DNA of 64,000 nt from Lactifluus volemus. Lineage: Eukaryota > Basidiomycota > Agaricomycetes > Russulales > Russulaceae. Positions within the stretch are counted from its first letter, which is position 1. Each line of letters opens with the position of its first letter. The stretch lies in NCBI GenBank assembly GCA_022376515.1, contig WTXI01000013.1, forward strand, positions 794,749-858,748, written 5' to 3'. The notes below the pieces were generated by a model. The model was not told where the DNA came from and did no database searches. It was given only the letters and a program-made list of their open reading frames with translations. Both the position numbers and the translations under genes were made by a program. Positions 11,308-22,465 of the stretch are shown one piece after another.

Positions 11308-13341
11308 TTACAAAGGCCCGTGCGCATATGCAGCACCGCTTTTCTTGAGGAGTCCCTCGACGAGTTTCATCCCTTCGAGTACTTTCTCTTCTTCCAGACG
11401 TCTTCCGACGATCTGCACGCCGACGGGCAGGCCGTGCATATCGTCGGCATCATAACCCGTATATGCGTCTGCTTCGATCTTGTTCCGCGGTCTGAACGCC
11501 GGTGAGAGCTTATCAAGCGTGCGGTCTACACGCGTAACGGGCATGACACCCGCGGAGTAATCCAGCTGCGGAAAAAAAAAGCAATTAGAATAAATCAGAC
11601 TCGCGGATCATGTCTACCCCATTAGAACGGGGGGGGGGGGGGGAATTAAACTGACAACGTTAAAGAGAAAGGTATACCCGCAAGCTTTCCACAGACGTGC
11701 GCTGTCGCCGTGTTTCATTGCAGGCAGCGCGTTGGGAACGCAGAGCACAAAGTCGAGCTCGGTCTCTTGCCAATACTCGAACCACTGCGCGCGATAGATG
11801 TTGCGTTGCCCGACGAGCGCGTACAGCGCCTGACCGTCTTTCACGTGCCAGCCCTCGACGAGCGTGGCGTAGATCGAGTCTCGCAGAATGTAACGGTGGA
11901 ACCAGGCGTAGAGCTTCATGAGGATGCGCGGGATTCGGAGCCCGGACAGGCCCGCCGCGACGCCGGGATCGTTGGACTCGCACCAGCGGATGGTCGAAGA
12001 TGCTGCCACAACTGGTGAAATATAAAAGGGAACAAGGTTGGCAGCGATGTTATAGAATGGGAGGGAGGGAAGGGCTTACATGCATTGGCCATGAGCTGCG
12101 ATCCGATTTGGAGAGCTCTGAACGGGCTGGGAGGGTCGCTGTCCGAGAAAAAAATGAGCACAGGAGAACAAAGGTAGGCTATCATGCTAACATGGCGATG
12201 ATGTCATGTCCTTCCTCCTTTAAAAGGGAAACGACAATCTGCAGTGCGCGCTTGCATGCCGGAGAAGGCGTCACAACACCTATTTTGAAGGCTCGAGAAC
12301 TTGTGTTGAAAAAAAAATTATGAAAAGAATCCCGAACCGTCGTCCCATAAAATACCTAGCTTCATCTTCTTGGGGAGGTTGACAGTTCGCCAGGGTATAG
12401 GATCGCACTAAGGGACAATAGAGAAAAGTGGAGCTAGTAGTTCTCCAGTAACGCTGACGTACGGAATCATCGTATAGCCAGGGCTTCATACCGACAACAG
12501 CACGCCAAAAGGTGTCCAAGTCTTCCAGGGTCCTCGTCATGGGAGAATAGACGGGTGGTATGCCTTCTTGTCCAACCACGGAAGTTGCGTTTCCCACTTT
12601 GGGGAAACGACCGATAGAGCATTTGATGGTGTAGATGCCGCTGTAATGAGCGGGGATACGAACCGATCCTGCCACGTCTGTCCCTATGCCTAGTCTGGAG
12701 CCCCCGTACGCAAGGAGGGCAGCCTCGCCACCTGTAGACCCGCCAGCAGAGTGCTTGCTCGAGTAGGGGTTCGTCGTCCTCCCCCAGAGGTCAGAGGATG
12801 ACTCGAAAGAAAGGAGAGTGATGGGAACATTTGTTTTGACGAAAGGATAAGCACCAGCGTCGCGCAGGAGGCGGACAATCGCAGCATCTTTCTGAAAAGG
12901 GTCTAGCCAGGAAGGACTGGAGTACCCGATAGACGAGGCGAAACCAGCAACACCGACGGTATCTTTGACACTGACAGGAATTCCCGCAAGAGGACCGGTC
13001 CTATTGCACTGCCTCGCTGCAGCCTGTGCCTTGGATATCATCACCTCTGTCAGACAATTTGTCTTGCTGTGGGCTTTCAGAGCCCTTTTGCTGTAAGCAA
13101 GCAAGACACCTTCTGGGTCCACATCTCCACTTTTGACCTTGGCTACCAATGAGGCGACGTCGTGATTGAGGATTTCCTGATCTTTAGAGGTGATAGCGGC
13201 ATGATATTCAACTGGTAAGTCGTTAATTCGATCTGTGCGTTCCTTTTGTTTGGCGCGGCTGTGAGAAAATATGAGATTGTATACAGATTATTAGAGAAAG
13301 GCTGACGATGCTCTCCAGTGTGATAGGTAGGAAAATATCAT
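11308..13341 (-). CDS. Amidase (amidase-signature family)
   Basis: This is a fungal amidase / fatty-acid-amide-hydrolase-like enzyme that hydrolyses carboxylic amides. The Ser-Ser-Lys triad is visible: Lys in IPVSVKDTVGVAG, the cis-Ser region in AGGSTGGEAALLA, and the nucleophile Ser in GTDVAGSVRIPAHYSG. The second position after the cis-Ser is Thr rather than the usual Ser. I place exon 1 at ATG 13341 (MIFSYLSHWRAS). Further introns lie before RAKQKERTDRIN, after WLYDDS, inside DDG/VVTPSPACKRAL, after DIIAM, after ANA, and after LFNV. The last exon encodes MPVTRVDRTLDKLSP to GAAYAHGPL. All junctions keep frame, so the gene appears intact. An intron near 11630 holds a 13-base G run (C on the coding strand). 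It is divergent from mob4. Confidence 0.85.
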
Positions 13342-13441
13342 GGGGATGATGGCATGTCAAGGTGTAATATATAGTAAACGAACTACTGTAGTCCGTTTAT
13401 AGAAGAAGAGTGGCCGCTTCGCTCCGCCTTGTCCGTCCAAA
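13342..13441. promoter_or_regulatory. 100-bp divergent promoter (amidase / mob4) with central palindrome
   Basis: Only 100 bases separate the two start codons. A 12-bp-arm palindrome, TAAACGaACTAC-T-GTAGTcCGTTTA (13375-13399, one mismatch), is centred within 5 bases of the midpoint. TATA-like elements flank it: TATATA at about 13368 for the amidase side and TTTATA at about 13396 for the mob4 side. The placement suggests a dimeric factor acting on both genes; this is inference. Confidence 0.5.
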
Positions 13442-15158
13442 ATGTCCGTCGCTCCACTACGCCCATTGAAAGGATCAAGAATATCCACATTTTATCCCAT
13501 CAAAAGCATCCCTCCTCTCTCCACATTAGACAGTGCTTTCCAACTTCAAGAATTCATTTCACTAACCATCCGTTTGAATATCCACGATGTCTCAGCCATA
13601 ATCTCGATCCCAGATTCACGAAATAATACGGAAGGCATCTCAGACGATAACATAAATGATGAGGCTGATGTGGATAGGGACACAAAAGCGAGTTTGCTGT
13701 CGACACGGCGTGTTGGATTTATGAGCAGTTGCGGTACGTAGATTCTCTGTTCCTGTCGCGCTACAACTCACGGCGTGTTCAAAGACGGCTCGCGCAGGAT
13801 CTCTCTCACCCTCTGATCACGATGCTACAGCAGGAGTGTACACGTGCGACATGTCCTGAGATGAAAGCTGGCGAGTGGATGTACTTATGCGTCGCTCATG
13901 GCAATGAAGGCGCAATGGAGGCGAGTCTCTTTACTTATAGGTTGAAAAAAAAAAAAAGTCATTTCTGACAGTCTGGGCAGCAATGCTGCGCCATCGACTA
14001 TATTTTGCACACCGTGGACAGCGCAACTGCTCTTTTAAATTCACCACGAGCGTTCCCGTCACGGTACGCGTCATCTTTTTGCACCTCCCTTTTCAGCTGG
14101 CTTCTTGCTTGACATTTCCCTCGCTTACAGGATCAACATCCCTTCTCCCTCCCATCGACACTTTAACTCGCTCGCTCGCCGCCTCGGACGTATCTTTGCT
14201 CATGCCTACTTCCATCACCGTGAAGTCTTCGAACAGGCCGAAGCCGAATCGTCGCTCTACGCCCGATTTCTTGCGCTAACCTGCAAGTTTGACCTCGTCC
14301 CTCCGACTTTCTTATCATCCCGACCCCTTCAATGGCTTCCGACGACCCCGAACCCCCTCGCTTGCTCGCCGCTGCCGTCGACCCGCAACACCTACCCGGG
14401 CCGGAGGATGACAGTGACGACCGAGGGCGCGGCGTACACCGGGGCCTGGGTGTGGACAGCTTGGGCGGTATGATCGCAACCCGAGCCCACGTAAAGGCCG
14501 CAATCGCACTGGAACGATGATTTTCAGTGAGGCGCTCATCATGGCGGAGGAGCTAGGCAAGGACGGACATTCGCCGAGTCCAGAGCGCGAGTCAATGGCC
14601 CAGATGTCCGGCGCTTCGAGTGGTATTCATGAGTCGGACGGTGACTTTGTACACGTTGACGTGTCAAACCAAGGAGAAGAGGAGGAGCACTCGGCGGAGG
14701 AGCACGACGGCTATATGGGTCCACTCACGGAAGTGAACAATCGGACATACGACCTGGATCTCCCAGAGGAAGACCATCACGTCACTGGAACCCCCGACAT
14801 ACATACATATCCAGATGCCGTTCAGGACCATCAAGCCCCCGAACAGGACGTCACGGACGATGCCGAAATGGAAAGCGACACTCTGGCAGAAGCTCTAGGG
14901 GAGCCTGTCGACGAGGACGACCCAGAACACGACGTGACCTCTGCGCACGGCGCGGCTTCCGGTACCACCATCATCGAATTGCCCTCTGCAGACGAGATGA
15001 TTGATGCGCTGGAAGAGGACGCGCAAGAGGAAGAGGAAGACTTGACCGAAGCGGTGGTAGAAGCTCACGACGATGATGCGGATGCTGTGGACGCGCGGGA
15101 AGTGGACGAACAAATTGCCCTGGACGAACCGCAGGACGAAGCGGCGGATGCGGTTTAG
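13442..15158 (+). CDS. mob4: Mob4/phocein (Mob1 family, STRIPAK complex), with acidic tail and three frame breaks
   Basis: Mob4 is a non-catalytic adaptor of the STRIPAK phosphatase-kinase complex. Exons encode PLRPLKGSRISTFYPIK, then VDTACWIYEQLRRLAQDLSH, CTRATCPEMKAGEWMYLCVA (zinc Cys pair CxxxxC), EQCCAIDYILHT, and HRHFNSLARRLGRIFAHAYF with the zinc His pair. Introns lie at about 13737-13791, 13921-13980 (GC-AG type, donor GAG|GCGAGT) and about 14062-14129. After the Mob domain come RYDRNPSPRKGRNRTGTM and a highly acidic tail of about 200 residues. Frame drops by one base at about 13686 (an A run), 14314 and 14464, while family sequence continues on both sides each time. Single-base deletions in the assembly are the simplest reading; a very young pseudogene cannot be excluded. 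Confidence 0.8.
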
Positions 15159-15549
15159 GCTGTGATATTTATAGTTTCCTTATGGTCTTTTAAGATGTGA
15201 TACTATTTCCAGTAGGCGCCCTTATGTTGTCATGTACATGGTGACACAAACCGTTTGGGTGACTACAAAATCGGAGAGCTCATCCGAAAAGCGTTAGTAA
15301 AAATGTAGGAAACCACTTTCCGCTCGGCTTAAACCCCTACTCGTTTGGAAGCATGAAGTGACTCTCGTATTTCAAAAGACAGCAACATTACACACTTCTG
15401 GAAAAACGGCAAAAGGCATAGACAAGCGAAAGTTGACTCTTTTGGTCCATCCTCGCTCATTCTTCAGGCATCAAACTAAAGTCAATACAACCGACGCCAT
15501 AACCTTCAAAGCAAGCAAAGAAAAAAAATGCAAAGTCAGCCCAACAGTA
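15159..15549. other. Intergenic; 3' flank shared with the other F-box copies
   Basis: The part at about 15430-15530 (TTTTGGTCCATCCTCGCTC, then CAGGCATCAA and CTAAAGTCAA with near-constant spacing) recurs at about 23285-23360 and 27700-27770, downstream of F-box copies B and C. The duplication unit therefore included 3' non-coding sequence. Confidence 0.6.
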
Positions 15550-17392
15550 TCAAAAGAAGGTAAGTTGCCTACCGTGTTCAGCCAACCACAACCACGGTGG
15601 CACACGAAACGGCTCGTGAAAGGGAGGCATCACGGGCGGCGAAAGCTCTCGAGCATTTTCCTCGTCTTCGTAAAGGGTGACGATCGGATGCCTCATATCC
15701 TGCCACGTAAAGTAGACACGACGGTCAGTGAGCTGCATGCAGGTGAGGTCCTCTGCTTCGTCCGTGGGGCAAATGTAGGGTCGCACAAATACAGCCTTTA
15801 CCGAAGGACCGGAATTGAGGGTGAAAATGTACAGCCCACGCAGCTACGAAAAAAAGAATGAGTAACGTAAAATAGAGATATGGGGTACAAGGATTACAGA
15901 CCGTGGCCACACAGACACGCCCATGCTCAAATCCGAGATAGCGACATATTTCTTCAGGCCGAACACACAGAACGTGTCCAGAGTCTTCGAGTGTGGTCTC
16001 CCCGCGACAGATACGTTCAAAATCTCGCACAAGGAAGACGCGGACGTTAAGTGACAGGGCTACCAGGTCACGACCATCCCTGGATACATGAGCTAACCAA
16101 AAAAAAAACGGGAAAAGGGTACTGCGATATGAGTGCCAGATCTATTTTTTTTCGCGCAAACCGAGAAAATGCACGGACCGGCTGTGAAATACTGAGGGTT
16201 GGAATCCAACACCAAATCAGGAGACAGAGGGAGAGGCGTGACGAACGAATCTCCGGAGATGGTGCCTGCCGACTCGACGCGTCTCACAGCGACATCGTAC
16301 GGTATCTGTAACACCTCGGTGCCACTTGCGCGTGAATATACATGTACGGCTCTGGACTCGCATACGAATACGTGTCGCTCGTTCACGTCGACGTAGCGTA
16401 TCCTGGGATTACTGGCATTGATGTCGATCGTCTGCACGAGAGAACCCGTGCGCACGTCATGTAAAAACACGTGTTTGCGATTCGCGCAGACGAGTGTCGG
16501 GTACGCGAGTCGGAACGCATGAGTGAGTTCGGGGAACGACAATTTGGCCCAAGCACGGAAGTGACCACGGGGGGCATACTGACTACACCTTGCCGCCGCG
16601 AACGCGGACACCTTCAGTTGTTCCTCGTCTGGCGGCGCGGAGATGGCTGTTCCGTCAGTTTCGGTCATGTCGCTGGCCAAGCGCCAGACTTCCTTCGCTC
16701 CGTCGTCGCGGTCGAAAACGAGATATCCACTTTCGTACTCACAATGAGCGCTGGAACGAACGTAGACCTAGGGACCATTAATCAGTATCCTGGAATAAAA
16801 TGTTTCTTTCGGGAGAGGGGGGAGACAACTTGAAGACCGTTGAAGACTGTCGTACCTGGGGGAGGCCCCAAAGGAAGATGCTAGAGAAGAGGTGGACCAC
16901 GGAGAGACCGCCGAAAGTGTGGGTCGTGATGCATATCCCAACCTCTTCATCGACTTTGATGCGATGCACGTTGTGATTTGGCGGGGATAATAAGCGTGCA
17001 ACAACACGACCTTTGCCCTCCCAGTTTTCATCAAGTTGGAAAGACCTGCGACCTGTGTGATAAAAAGGACGAGGAAAATGCTCTCAGGGACAGGAATCCG
17101 GAGTAGATGGAGATGGCTCTCGGCGTTTCAATGAGGGTGTAGACTTACAAAAGTCCTTCCAATCTATCGATCCCTCCCAAGGGCTGCCCGTGTAACGTGC
17201 CAATGCATCCTCCAATTGAAGTCCCGGTTGTACGTATCCGTGGAGGATAGCAGCGTGATGGAAGATTGACCATTGATTCGCGATGAGGAAGTGATGCCAT
17301 TGACGAGACAGAGTGAATAAGGAGCACAGTGATGGAATCGGAAGATAAGACAGTATATTGAGCGATAATTCAGAGGGTAGAACACCCAACAT
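15550..17392 (-). CDS. F-box protein, paralogue A (intact)
   Basis: The N-terminus is an F-box (VLPSELSLNILSYLPIPSLC) followed by WHHFLIANQWSIFH, so the protein probably recruits targets to an SCF ubiquitin ligase through Skp1. The rest is a beta-rich region seen also in copies B and C: FQLDENWEGKGRVVARLLSP, SGYLVFDRDDG, EQLKVSAFAAA, DVRTGSLVQTIDIN, YVDVNERHVFVCE, LVRDFERICRGETTLEDSGH and LTDRRVYFTW. The spacing suggests WD/propeller-like strands; no canonical repeat is clear. Five exon junctions (for example GACTTTT|GTAAGT at about 17153) keep frame, so the gene appears intact. Copies B and C, 7.8 and 12.2 kb away in the same orientation, share this layout. Targets are unknown. Confidence 0.75.
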
Positions 17393-17808
17393 TATGCGGT
17401 CATGACTATTAATTGCAAATAGGCAAATAGGTAAGTCATGTGCTAGTACGGGGCGAAAAGGAGGTCAATGTGGTTGCAAGAAGGCGCTTGGGCTTCCTTC
17501 AGCCCTCCAGCTTTCTCAGACACTCAGATTTTCGGTCTATGACAGGATGTCATGGTTGATATCGACTATCAGTTGGATGGGTCATGATACCGGGTCAGAC
17601 CCACGGACCACGGCCCAAGTTAGCCTGACATTCGTACGCAATGCGCCCTCCCATTTGGACGTTTCACGTTCAAGGTAACTGTCATTACGGAAGTTCGGGT
17701 ATTTCCATCCATCGCACGAATTACGGACTAATAAAGCGGTCTCTTTGTGTTGAGAAGCAGGTGTGCCCTTTCCCCCTCAACACACCACGCCTGTTTAAAT
17801 TCCGGTTC
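17393..17808. other. Intergenic between divergent genes
   Basis: Separates the F-box A start from the DUF6535 start. No reading frame of note; no repeat or obvious promoter box recognised. Confidence 0.4.
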
Positions 17809-20418
17809 ATGTCGCGAATCAACGACCCCGAACAGAACCCGCAGCCAGGTCCAGCCGTGGGTCACAACCTGAGTACGTTGGTTTTCTGTCGTTGTTGTCC
17901 CAAGTAGTGGTAGTCTGACGGGTATTAAAGGTCAGGCGAACGTGGACATCACACCTCAGGCTGCCAGTGGCGATGCTTCACAGTGGAATTCTGGGGATTT
18001 CGACGATAATGCCACTCCCCTCTGGTCTCTCTACAAGGAAAAATCTCAAGTCCACGACGAGGCTAAGATCCAGGTTTTAACCAAGAGTATGACAGATGTC
18101 CTGTTGTTTGTGCGTTCATATATTCCCACTTTGATAATATATCTGACCATGATCCACAAGGCTGGCTTGTTTGCTGCTGCCCTGTCCCCTTTTATCGTCG
18201 ATCGCTCTCAGGCCATACAAGTAACCCCTGCACAGCAGATGGTATTCTACGAGCAACAATCTGTCGACTTGCTCAAACAAATCTCCGCACAAATATCCTC
18301 TCTTTCTCTACAGGCATCTGTTCCACCCCCTTCCCCATTGCCTCCCCTTACGGCCAATCCGTCACGGTCTGACATAGTAGTAAATGCACTCTTGTTCATA
18401 AGTCTCGTTCTAAGCCTTTCTGCTGCGCTCCTCGCAACCCTTGTCCAGCGATGGGCCCGGGACCACATGCAAATTTTCCACCGCTATAAACACCCTTTAA
18501 AAGTTTCACGGATTCGACAATATCTACATGAAGGCGTCGACCGTTGGCACATGGCAGTGATAGCAGAAGCAGTACCTACGCTCATCCACGTCTCTCTCTT
18601 CCTGTTCTTGGTTGCCCTTGCTGTCTTCCTATCAAATGCGAACTGGGCTGTTGCTAAGCCTACCATTTTCTTCATCACACTCTTCCTCGCATGGTACCTC
18701 ATCGCCACGATTCTACCAGTCGCGAAACCACAATTTCCTCTTCGCAGCCCAGTTTCTGTCCTTCTCTGGTTTGTGGTCCAATCGATTTCTCCAAGGCTGT
18801 ACAAGGATAGTGGAGATGGAGAAATGAAACCAGTGAGCCAAAACATGGTAGATGGGCTGATGGATCTGGCCTTGGAACACAAACTTGTTCGGACATATCG
18901 CGATCGGCGGGCAATTGCATGGCTGGCGCGAGGCCTCACCGGGGATGCCGAGATGGAATCCTTTGCCTCGAGTATTCCCGGTTCTTTCAATCCAGGATGG
19001 GGTGTACGCGTATGGGGAAGAAGAAAAACCGAAAGCGACGGCAACTCGAATCAATTCTCTTCAGGGCTGGCGATCGAGAACTATGACCTACTCCGACCCC
19101 CTCCTTCCTTCAGAACTCCGTACCAGTGGCACTCCCCTAGACGCATCAACATCCTAATCCATTTGATCTTCAGGCGCTCTTCATCTACTTCCCATCCTCA
19201 ACCTCTCCAGGTGGAGGGTTTCGAGGAGCTCTGCAAGCGCATCGGGCGCTTGTTCCAAACATGCGGCAATGTTTACCTCTTCACGAATACGACGCAACAA
19301 CAATCGCGCTCGCGTACTTGTGTTCAAGCCATAGCATCGTTTGTATTCCGCATGAGAGCCGATTTGAGCTGGTTTGGAGACATAGAAACTATCTGGAATC
19401 TGCTCAAGGCCCAAGGTTACAAAGACTATCCCCCGCCGGCATTGGCAACGCAGTCATTCGCTGCGAATTGGACAGGCCTCTCGATAGTGATCATCCAAAA
19501 GATGCTGGTCACCGAACGGCTAAAGGCGGCAGCGAATACAGTTCTTCTAAGCTTTGCGGGTCCTTCCCGACATGAAGCGATCTCACTCGCTCGGAGGATC
19601 GACAACACCCTCGAGGTGGTGTGGGATCATGTAGAAGCCCTAGGTAAAGATCCAAGACGCCACGGGGATAGACCAACGACAGACGAGGACACACGCCATC
19701 GAGAGTTGATCGACGTTGAAATTGAGGAGATGGATTCACCTCCGAGCCCCTCTCCAACCTCCGAACCGAAGTTGACCAAGTCTCCAACCAGTTGTCTAAA
19801 CACCTTCCCTGGCAATGCCTTAAAGAAATGACTCAATCAGTTGATGCTTGTGAATTCCTCCTCAATCCTCTCGAAGCCCAATGGAAGTACCTGCAAAGTC
19901 GACTTGATTGGTCTAATTCGACCAGCCAGGGACCGGGTGCGGAACAGGGTGCGGAACAGGGCACAAGGCATGTCGTGGAACAGAACCACGCGATCTCACG
20001 TCTATATCGACCCACGGAACGGCAAATGTGGCGTCTCCTCGATTTACATGAAGGCGGCGCCGTTGGCTTCACGGTAGAGCTTTATCTCCTCTCGCTTAAA
20101 GAAATTCTCTCGGCTTCTGATTTATCACACGACTCCCGTGATATCTTCTTGAGCGCCGTCGAAGCCATCGCATCCAACCGCGTCCTGTCCGAATGCACCA
20201 TCTGGACGCAGAAACTCATTCTCGAACTAATCCTCGATATAGCAGCCAATCGTGGTGTTTTTTCTGATTTCAGCTATCCCAACTTTATCGAGGAGGAACT
20301 CGTGCGCATACTACGGATTGTGGCTGCGGGGCTGCGCGATGTATCCGATATCGAACATACAGCGAAAGATCTCAAGATACCGAGCCGCGTCCTGGAAGTT
20401 TCCGGGGGAAGGTATTGA
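17809..20418 (+). CDS. DUF6535 membrane protein (one frame break)
   Basis: ATG 17809 begins MSRINDPEQNPQPGPAV. Intron 1 is 17873-17930; intron 2 is 18110-18160, a 51-bp intron that happens to be open in frame. The DUF6535 core follows: ATPLWSLYKEKSQVHDEAK, then AGLFAAALSPFIVDRSQAI, ISAQISSLSL, and the membrane helices VNALLFISLVLSLSAALLAT, VSLFLFLVALAVFLS and FFITLFLAWYLIATILPV, with QRWARDHMQ between them. This family is abundant in Agaricomycetes and has no known function. A long cytosolic-type alpha-helical tail follows. Near 19740 the frame drops by one base: upstream EIEEMDSP, downstream LSNLRTEVDQVSNQLSKHLP continuing to 20418. Read together it is one protein of about 830 residues; read literally it stops at 19831. 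Confidence 0.75.
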
Positions 20419-21309
20419 GTGTTCTCATGGAAACTGAGCTGTAAAAAGAATGACATCTTGTTCATGTAATGGTAACAGTCACACTTTTGAATTCTCATGC
20501 TTGGGGGACTAGACACAATTGGTGCCTATGCTGAGACAAAATAGCCTGAAAAATGAAAAGCAGAAAGAAAAAAAAAAAAAAAAATAAATTCGGAGCAGGG
20601 CAAAGTGAAAGCCGGAGCGAAGATTGAGAGCCTCCGGATGCATGGACCAGAGTGTGTGGATAACTTACTGATTGCCGGAGGACGTCCAGAAATGGAAGGT
20701 GGTTCGGCGAAAACCGTACCGGAATACTCAAAAAGGCAGGACGGAGACCCAAAGAGGAAACACGCCACGTGAAAAGCATGACATAAGGGCATTAGTAAGA
20801 GGGCGAATACGATCTCTATACAGGTAACCTTGCAAGCAAGGTAAAAGGTAATGCCTTGGGTAATGCACTCCGAGCCGCGCGGCGTGAGTGATGGCGCCTC
20901 TGCCAGTGCTTGTGTCTCTTAGCTATAAGCCTCTGTGTATCCAAAGGCAACAATAGCACAATACAGGATGGGAAGGAAAGCTACCGTACTAGCCCAACAA
21001 ATTTTTTCGAGTCGTTCCCGTTGTGCGTGCCGACTGCTGGCATCACAGACGTTCGACAGAGGTGTGGTAGCGTGCCGGCGTTGCCAGTGTATTGGCGAGG
21101 ATCCGGAGGTGGCGGAGAGGGACGGTAGGAAACGCGTGACTTGAAGCTTTAAGTATGATAAGGCGCTCGACTGAAAATCTGAGTCGGTCACCAGCTGTTT
21201 GCCCATCGATCCGTGGCTGTTGGCAGATTGAATATAGAGCATCATACTACCGTCTACTAGCCGCGTCATCACGTGCGTGCGCGAACTGCTCGGGGCATCG
21301 TTTTGTCTG
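20419..21309. other. Intergenic, no gene seen
   Basis: Contains an A-rich run at 20568-20584 and short unrelated frames. It leads into the tandem tRNA repeat. No tRNA or transposon signature was recognised in it. Confidence 0.4.
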
Positions 21310-21477
21310 CTACCCCTTCCCCGTCCGAGCTGGCTTCAATGAGACTCAACGGACACATTTGTAGTATGTTTTAGTTTCGCTGAATCTTTTGTTTTGCAGC
21401 TTCCCAATTAGCATGTGTGAATAATCTTTTATGACACAGACCTCGTTCATCATCCATACCACTGAATAGGTTGGTAA

Positions 21478-21565
21478 CCTTCGGTAGCTCAACTGGAAGA
21501 GCATGGGACTATAACAAAGCCTCTGTGATATCCCAAGGTTGCTGGTTCAATTCCAGTCTGAAGGA
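21478..21565 (+). tRNA. tRNA-Tyr-like, anticodon AUA, 15-nt intron (unit 1)
   Basis: Cloverleaf: acceptor CCTTCGG/CTGAAGG, D stem GCTC/GAGC with GG in the loop, anticodon stem TGGGA/TCCCA, T stem GCTGG/CCAGT with loop TTCAATT, and discriminator A. The precursor loop is CTATAA + a 15-base intron + A, so the mature length is 73. Pair C1-G72 and A73 are tyrosine identity elements in eukaryotes. The anticodon reads ATA where tRNA-Tyr normally has GTA. A T5 Pol III terminator follows at about 21570. Confidence 0.75.
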
Positions 21566-21767
21566 AATCTTTTTCGCTCTCGAAAGGTGAGAGGTGTTTG
21601 CTGCCCCTTCCCCGTCCGAGCTGGCTTCAATAAGACTCAATGGACACATTGTGGTATGTTTTAGTTTCGCTGAATCTTTTGTTTTTCAGCTTCCCAATTA
21701 GCGTGTGTGGATGATTTTTTATGACACAGACCTCATTCATCATCCATACCACTGAATAGGTTGGTAA

Positions 21768-21855
21768 CCTTCGGTAGCTCAACTGGAAGAGCATGGGACT
21801 ATAACAAAGCCTCTGTGATATCCCAAGGTTGCTGGTTCAATTCCAGTCCGAAGGA
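21768..21855 (+). tRNA. tRNA-Tyr-like, anticodon AUA (unit 2)
   Basis: Identical to the unit 1 gene except for the acceptor 3' strand CCGAAGG, which restores perfect pairing with CCTTCGG. The intron of 15 bases and anticodon ATA are the same. A T5 terminator follows. Confidence 0.75.
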
Positions 21856-22058
21856 AATCTTTTTCGCTCTCGAAAGGAGAGAGGTGTTTGCTACCCCTTC
21901 CCCGTCCGAGCTGGCTTCAATAAGACTCAATGGACACATTGTGGTATGTTCTAGTTTCGCTGAATCTTTTGTTTTTGCAGCTTCCCAATTAGCGGGTGTG
22001 GATGGTTTTTTATGACACAGACCTCATTCATCATCCATACCACTGAATAGGTTGGTAA

Positions 22059-22146
22059 CCTTCGGTAGCTCAACTGGAAGAGCATGGGACTATAACAAAG
22101 CCTCTGTGATATCCCAAGGTTGCTGGTTCAATTCCAGTCCGAAGGA
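22059..22146 (+). tRNA. tRNA-Tyr-like, anticodon AUA (unit 3)
   Basis: Same 88-base sequence as unit 2, with all stems paired and anticodon ATA. The downstream T6 run is a Pol III terminator. Confidence 0.75.
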
Positions 22147-22376
22147 AATCTTTTTTGCTCCCGAAAGGAAAGAGGTGTTAGAGCGGCATGTTTCTCACTT
22201 AGTACTAACACCGACCGCATGAAGAAAGGTAATCAGTGAATTTGAGCAGTTACGCGACACATCATGCTGAGCTATCAGATATCTATTTAACCTGTATATG
22301 GGTTTTCGACCTTGATCAGACAAAGAGATGGATTTTGACATCCTTTTGTCTCCTACCTGTCGCCACCCATACTCAG

Positions 22377-22465
22377 CCTCCAATAGCTCAACTGGAAAAG
22401 CATGGGACTGTAACAGATCGTTTGGCTTTCCGAAGGTTGCTGGTTCGACCCTGATTCTGAAGCAA
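22377..22465 (+). pseudogene. Degenerate tRNA-Tyr with GTA anticodon
   Basis: It keeps TAGCTCAACTGG (A box), GGACTGTAAC (anticodon GTA) and GGTTGCTGGTTCGA (B box). The acceptor strands no longer pair, the T stem is broken (TTCGACCCTGAT), and the anticodon stem has a mismatch (TCCGA). It is the only copy here with the standard tyrosine anticodon, and it looks non-functional. Confidence 0.6.

Larger units (their letters stand above)
21310..22180 (+). repeat. Tandem array of three ~290-bp units, each with one tRNA-Tyr-like gene
   Basis: Units begin CTACCCCTTCCCCGTCCGAG at about 21310, its variant CTGCCCC at 21601, and again CTACCCC at 21891. Each contains GCTGGCTTCAATRAGACTCA, TTTAGTTTCGCTGAATCTTT, CAGCTTCCCAATTAGC, CATCCATACCACTGAATAGG, the tRNA, and AAATCTTTTT after it. 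Units differ by scattered point changes only. The unit includes both flanks of the tRNA, so it arose by DNA duplication rather than by retroposition of a tRNA transcript. Confidence 0.85.

Noticed and set aside
21478..21565. Reading the tRNA anticodon as AAC (Val) or TAT (Ile) instead of ATA
   Set aside because: With the 5-bp TGGGA/TCCCA stem, U33 must be the second loop base, which sets 34-36 as ATA. The body also matches tRNA-Tyr in the C1-G72 pair, D arm, intron position and T arm.
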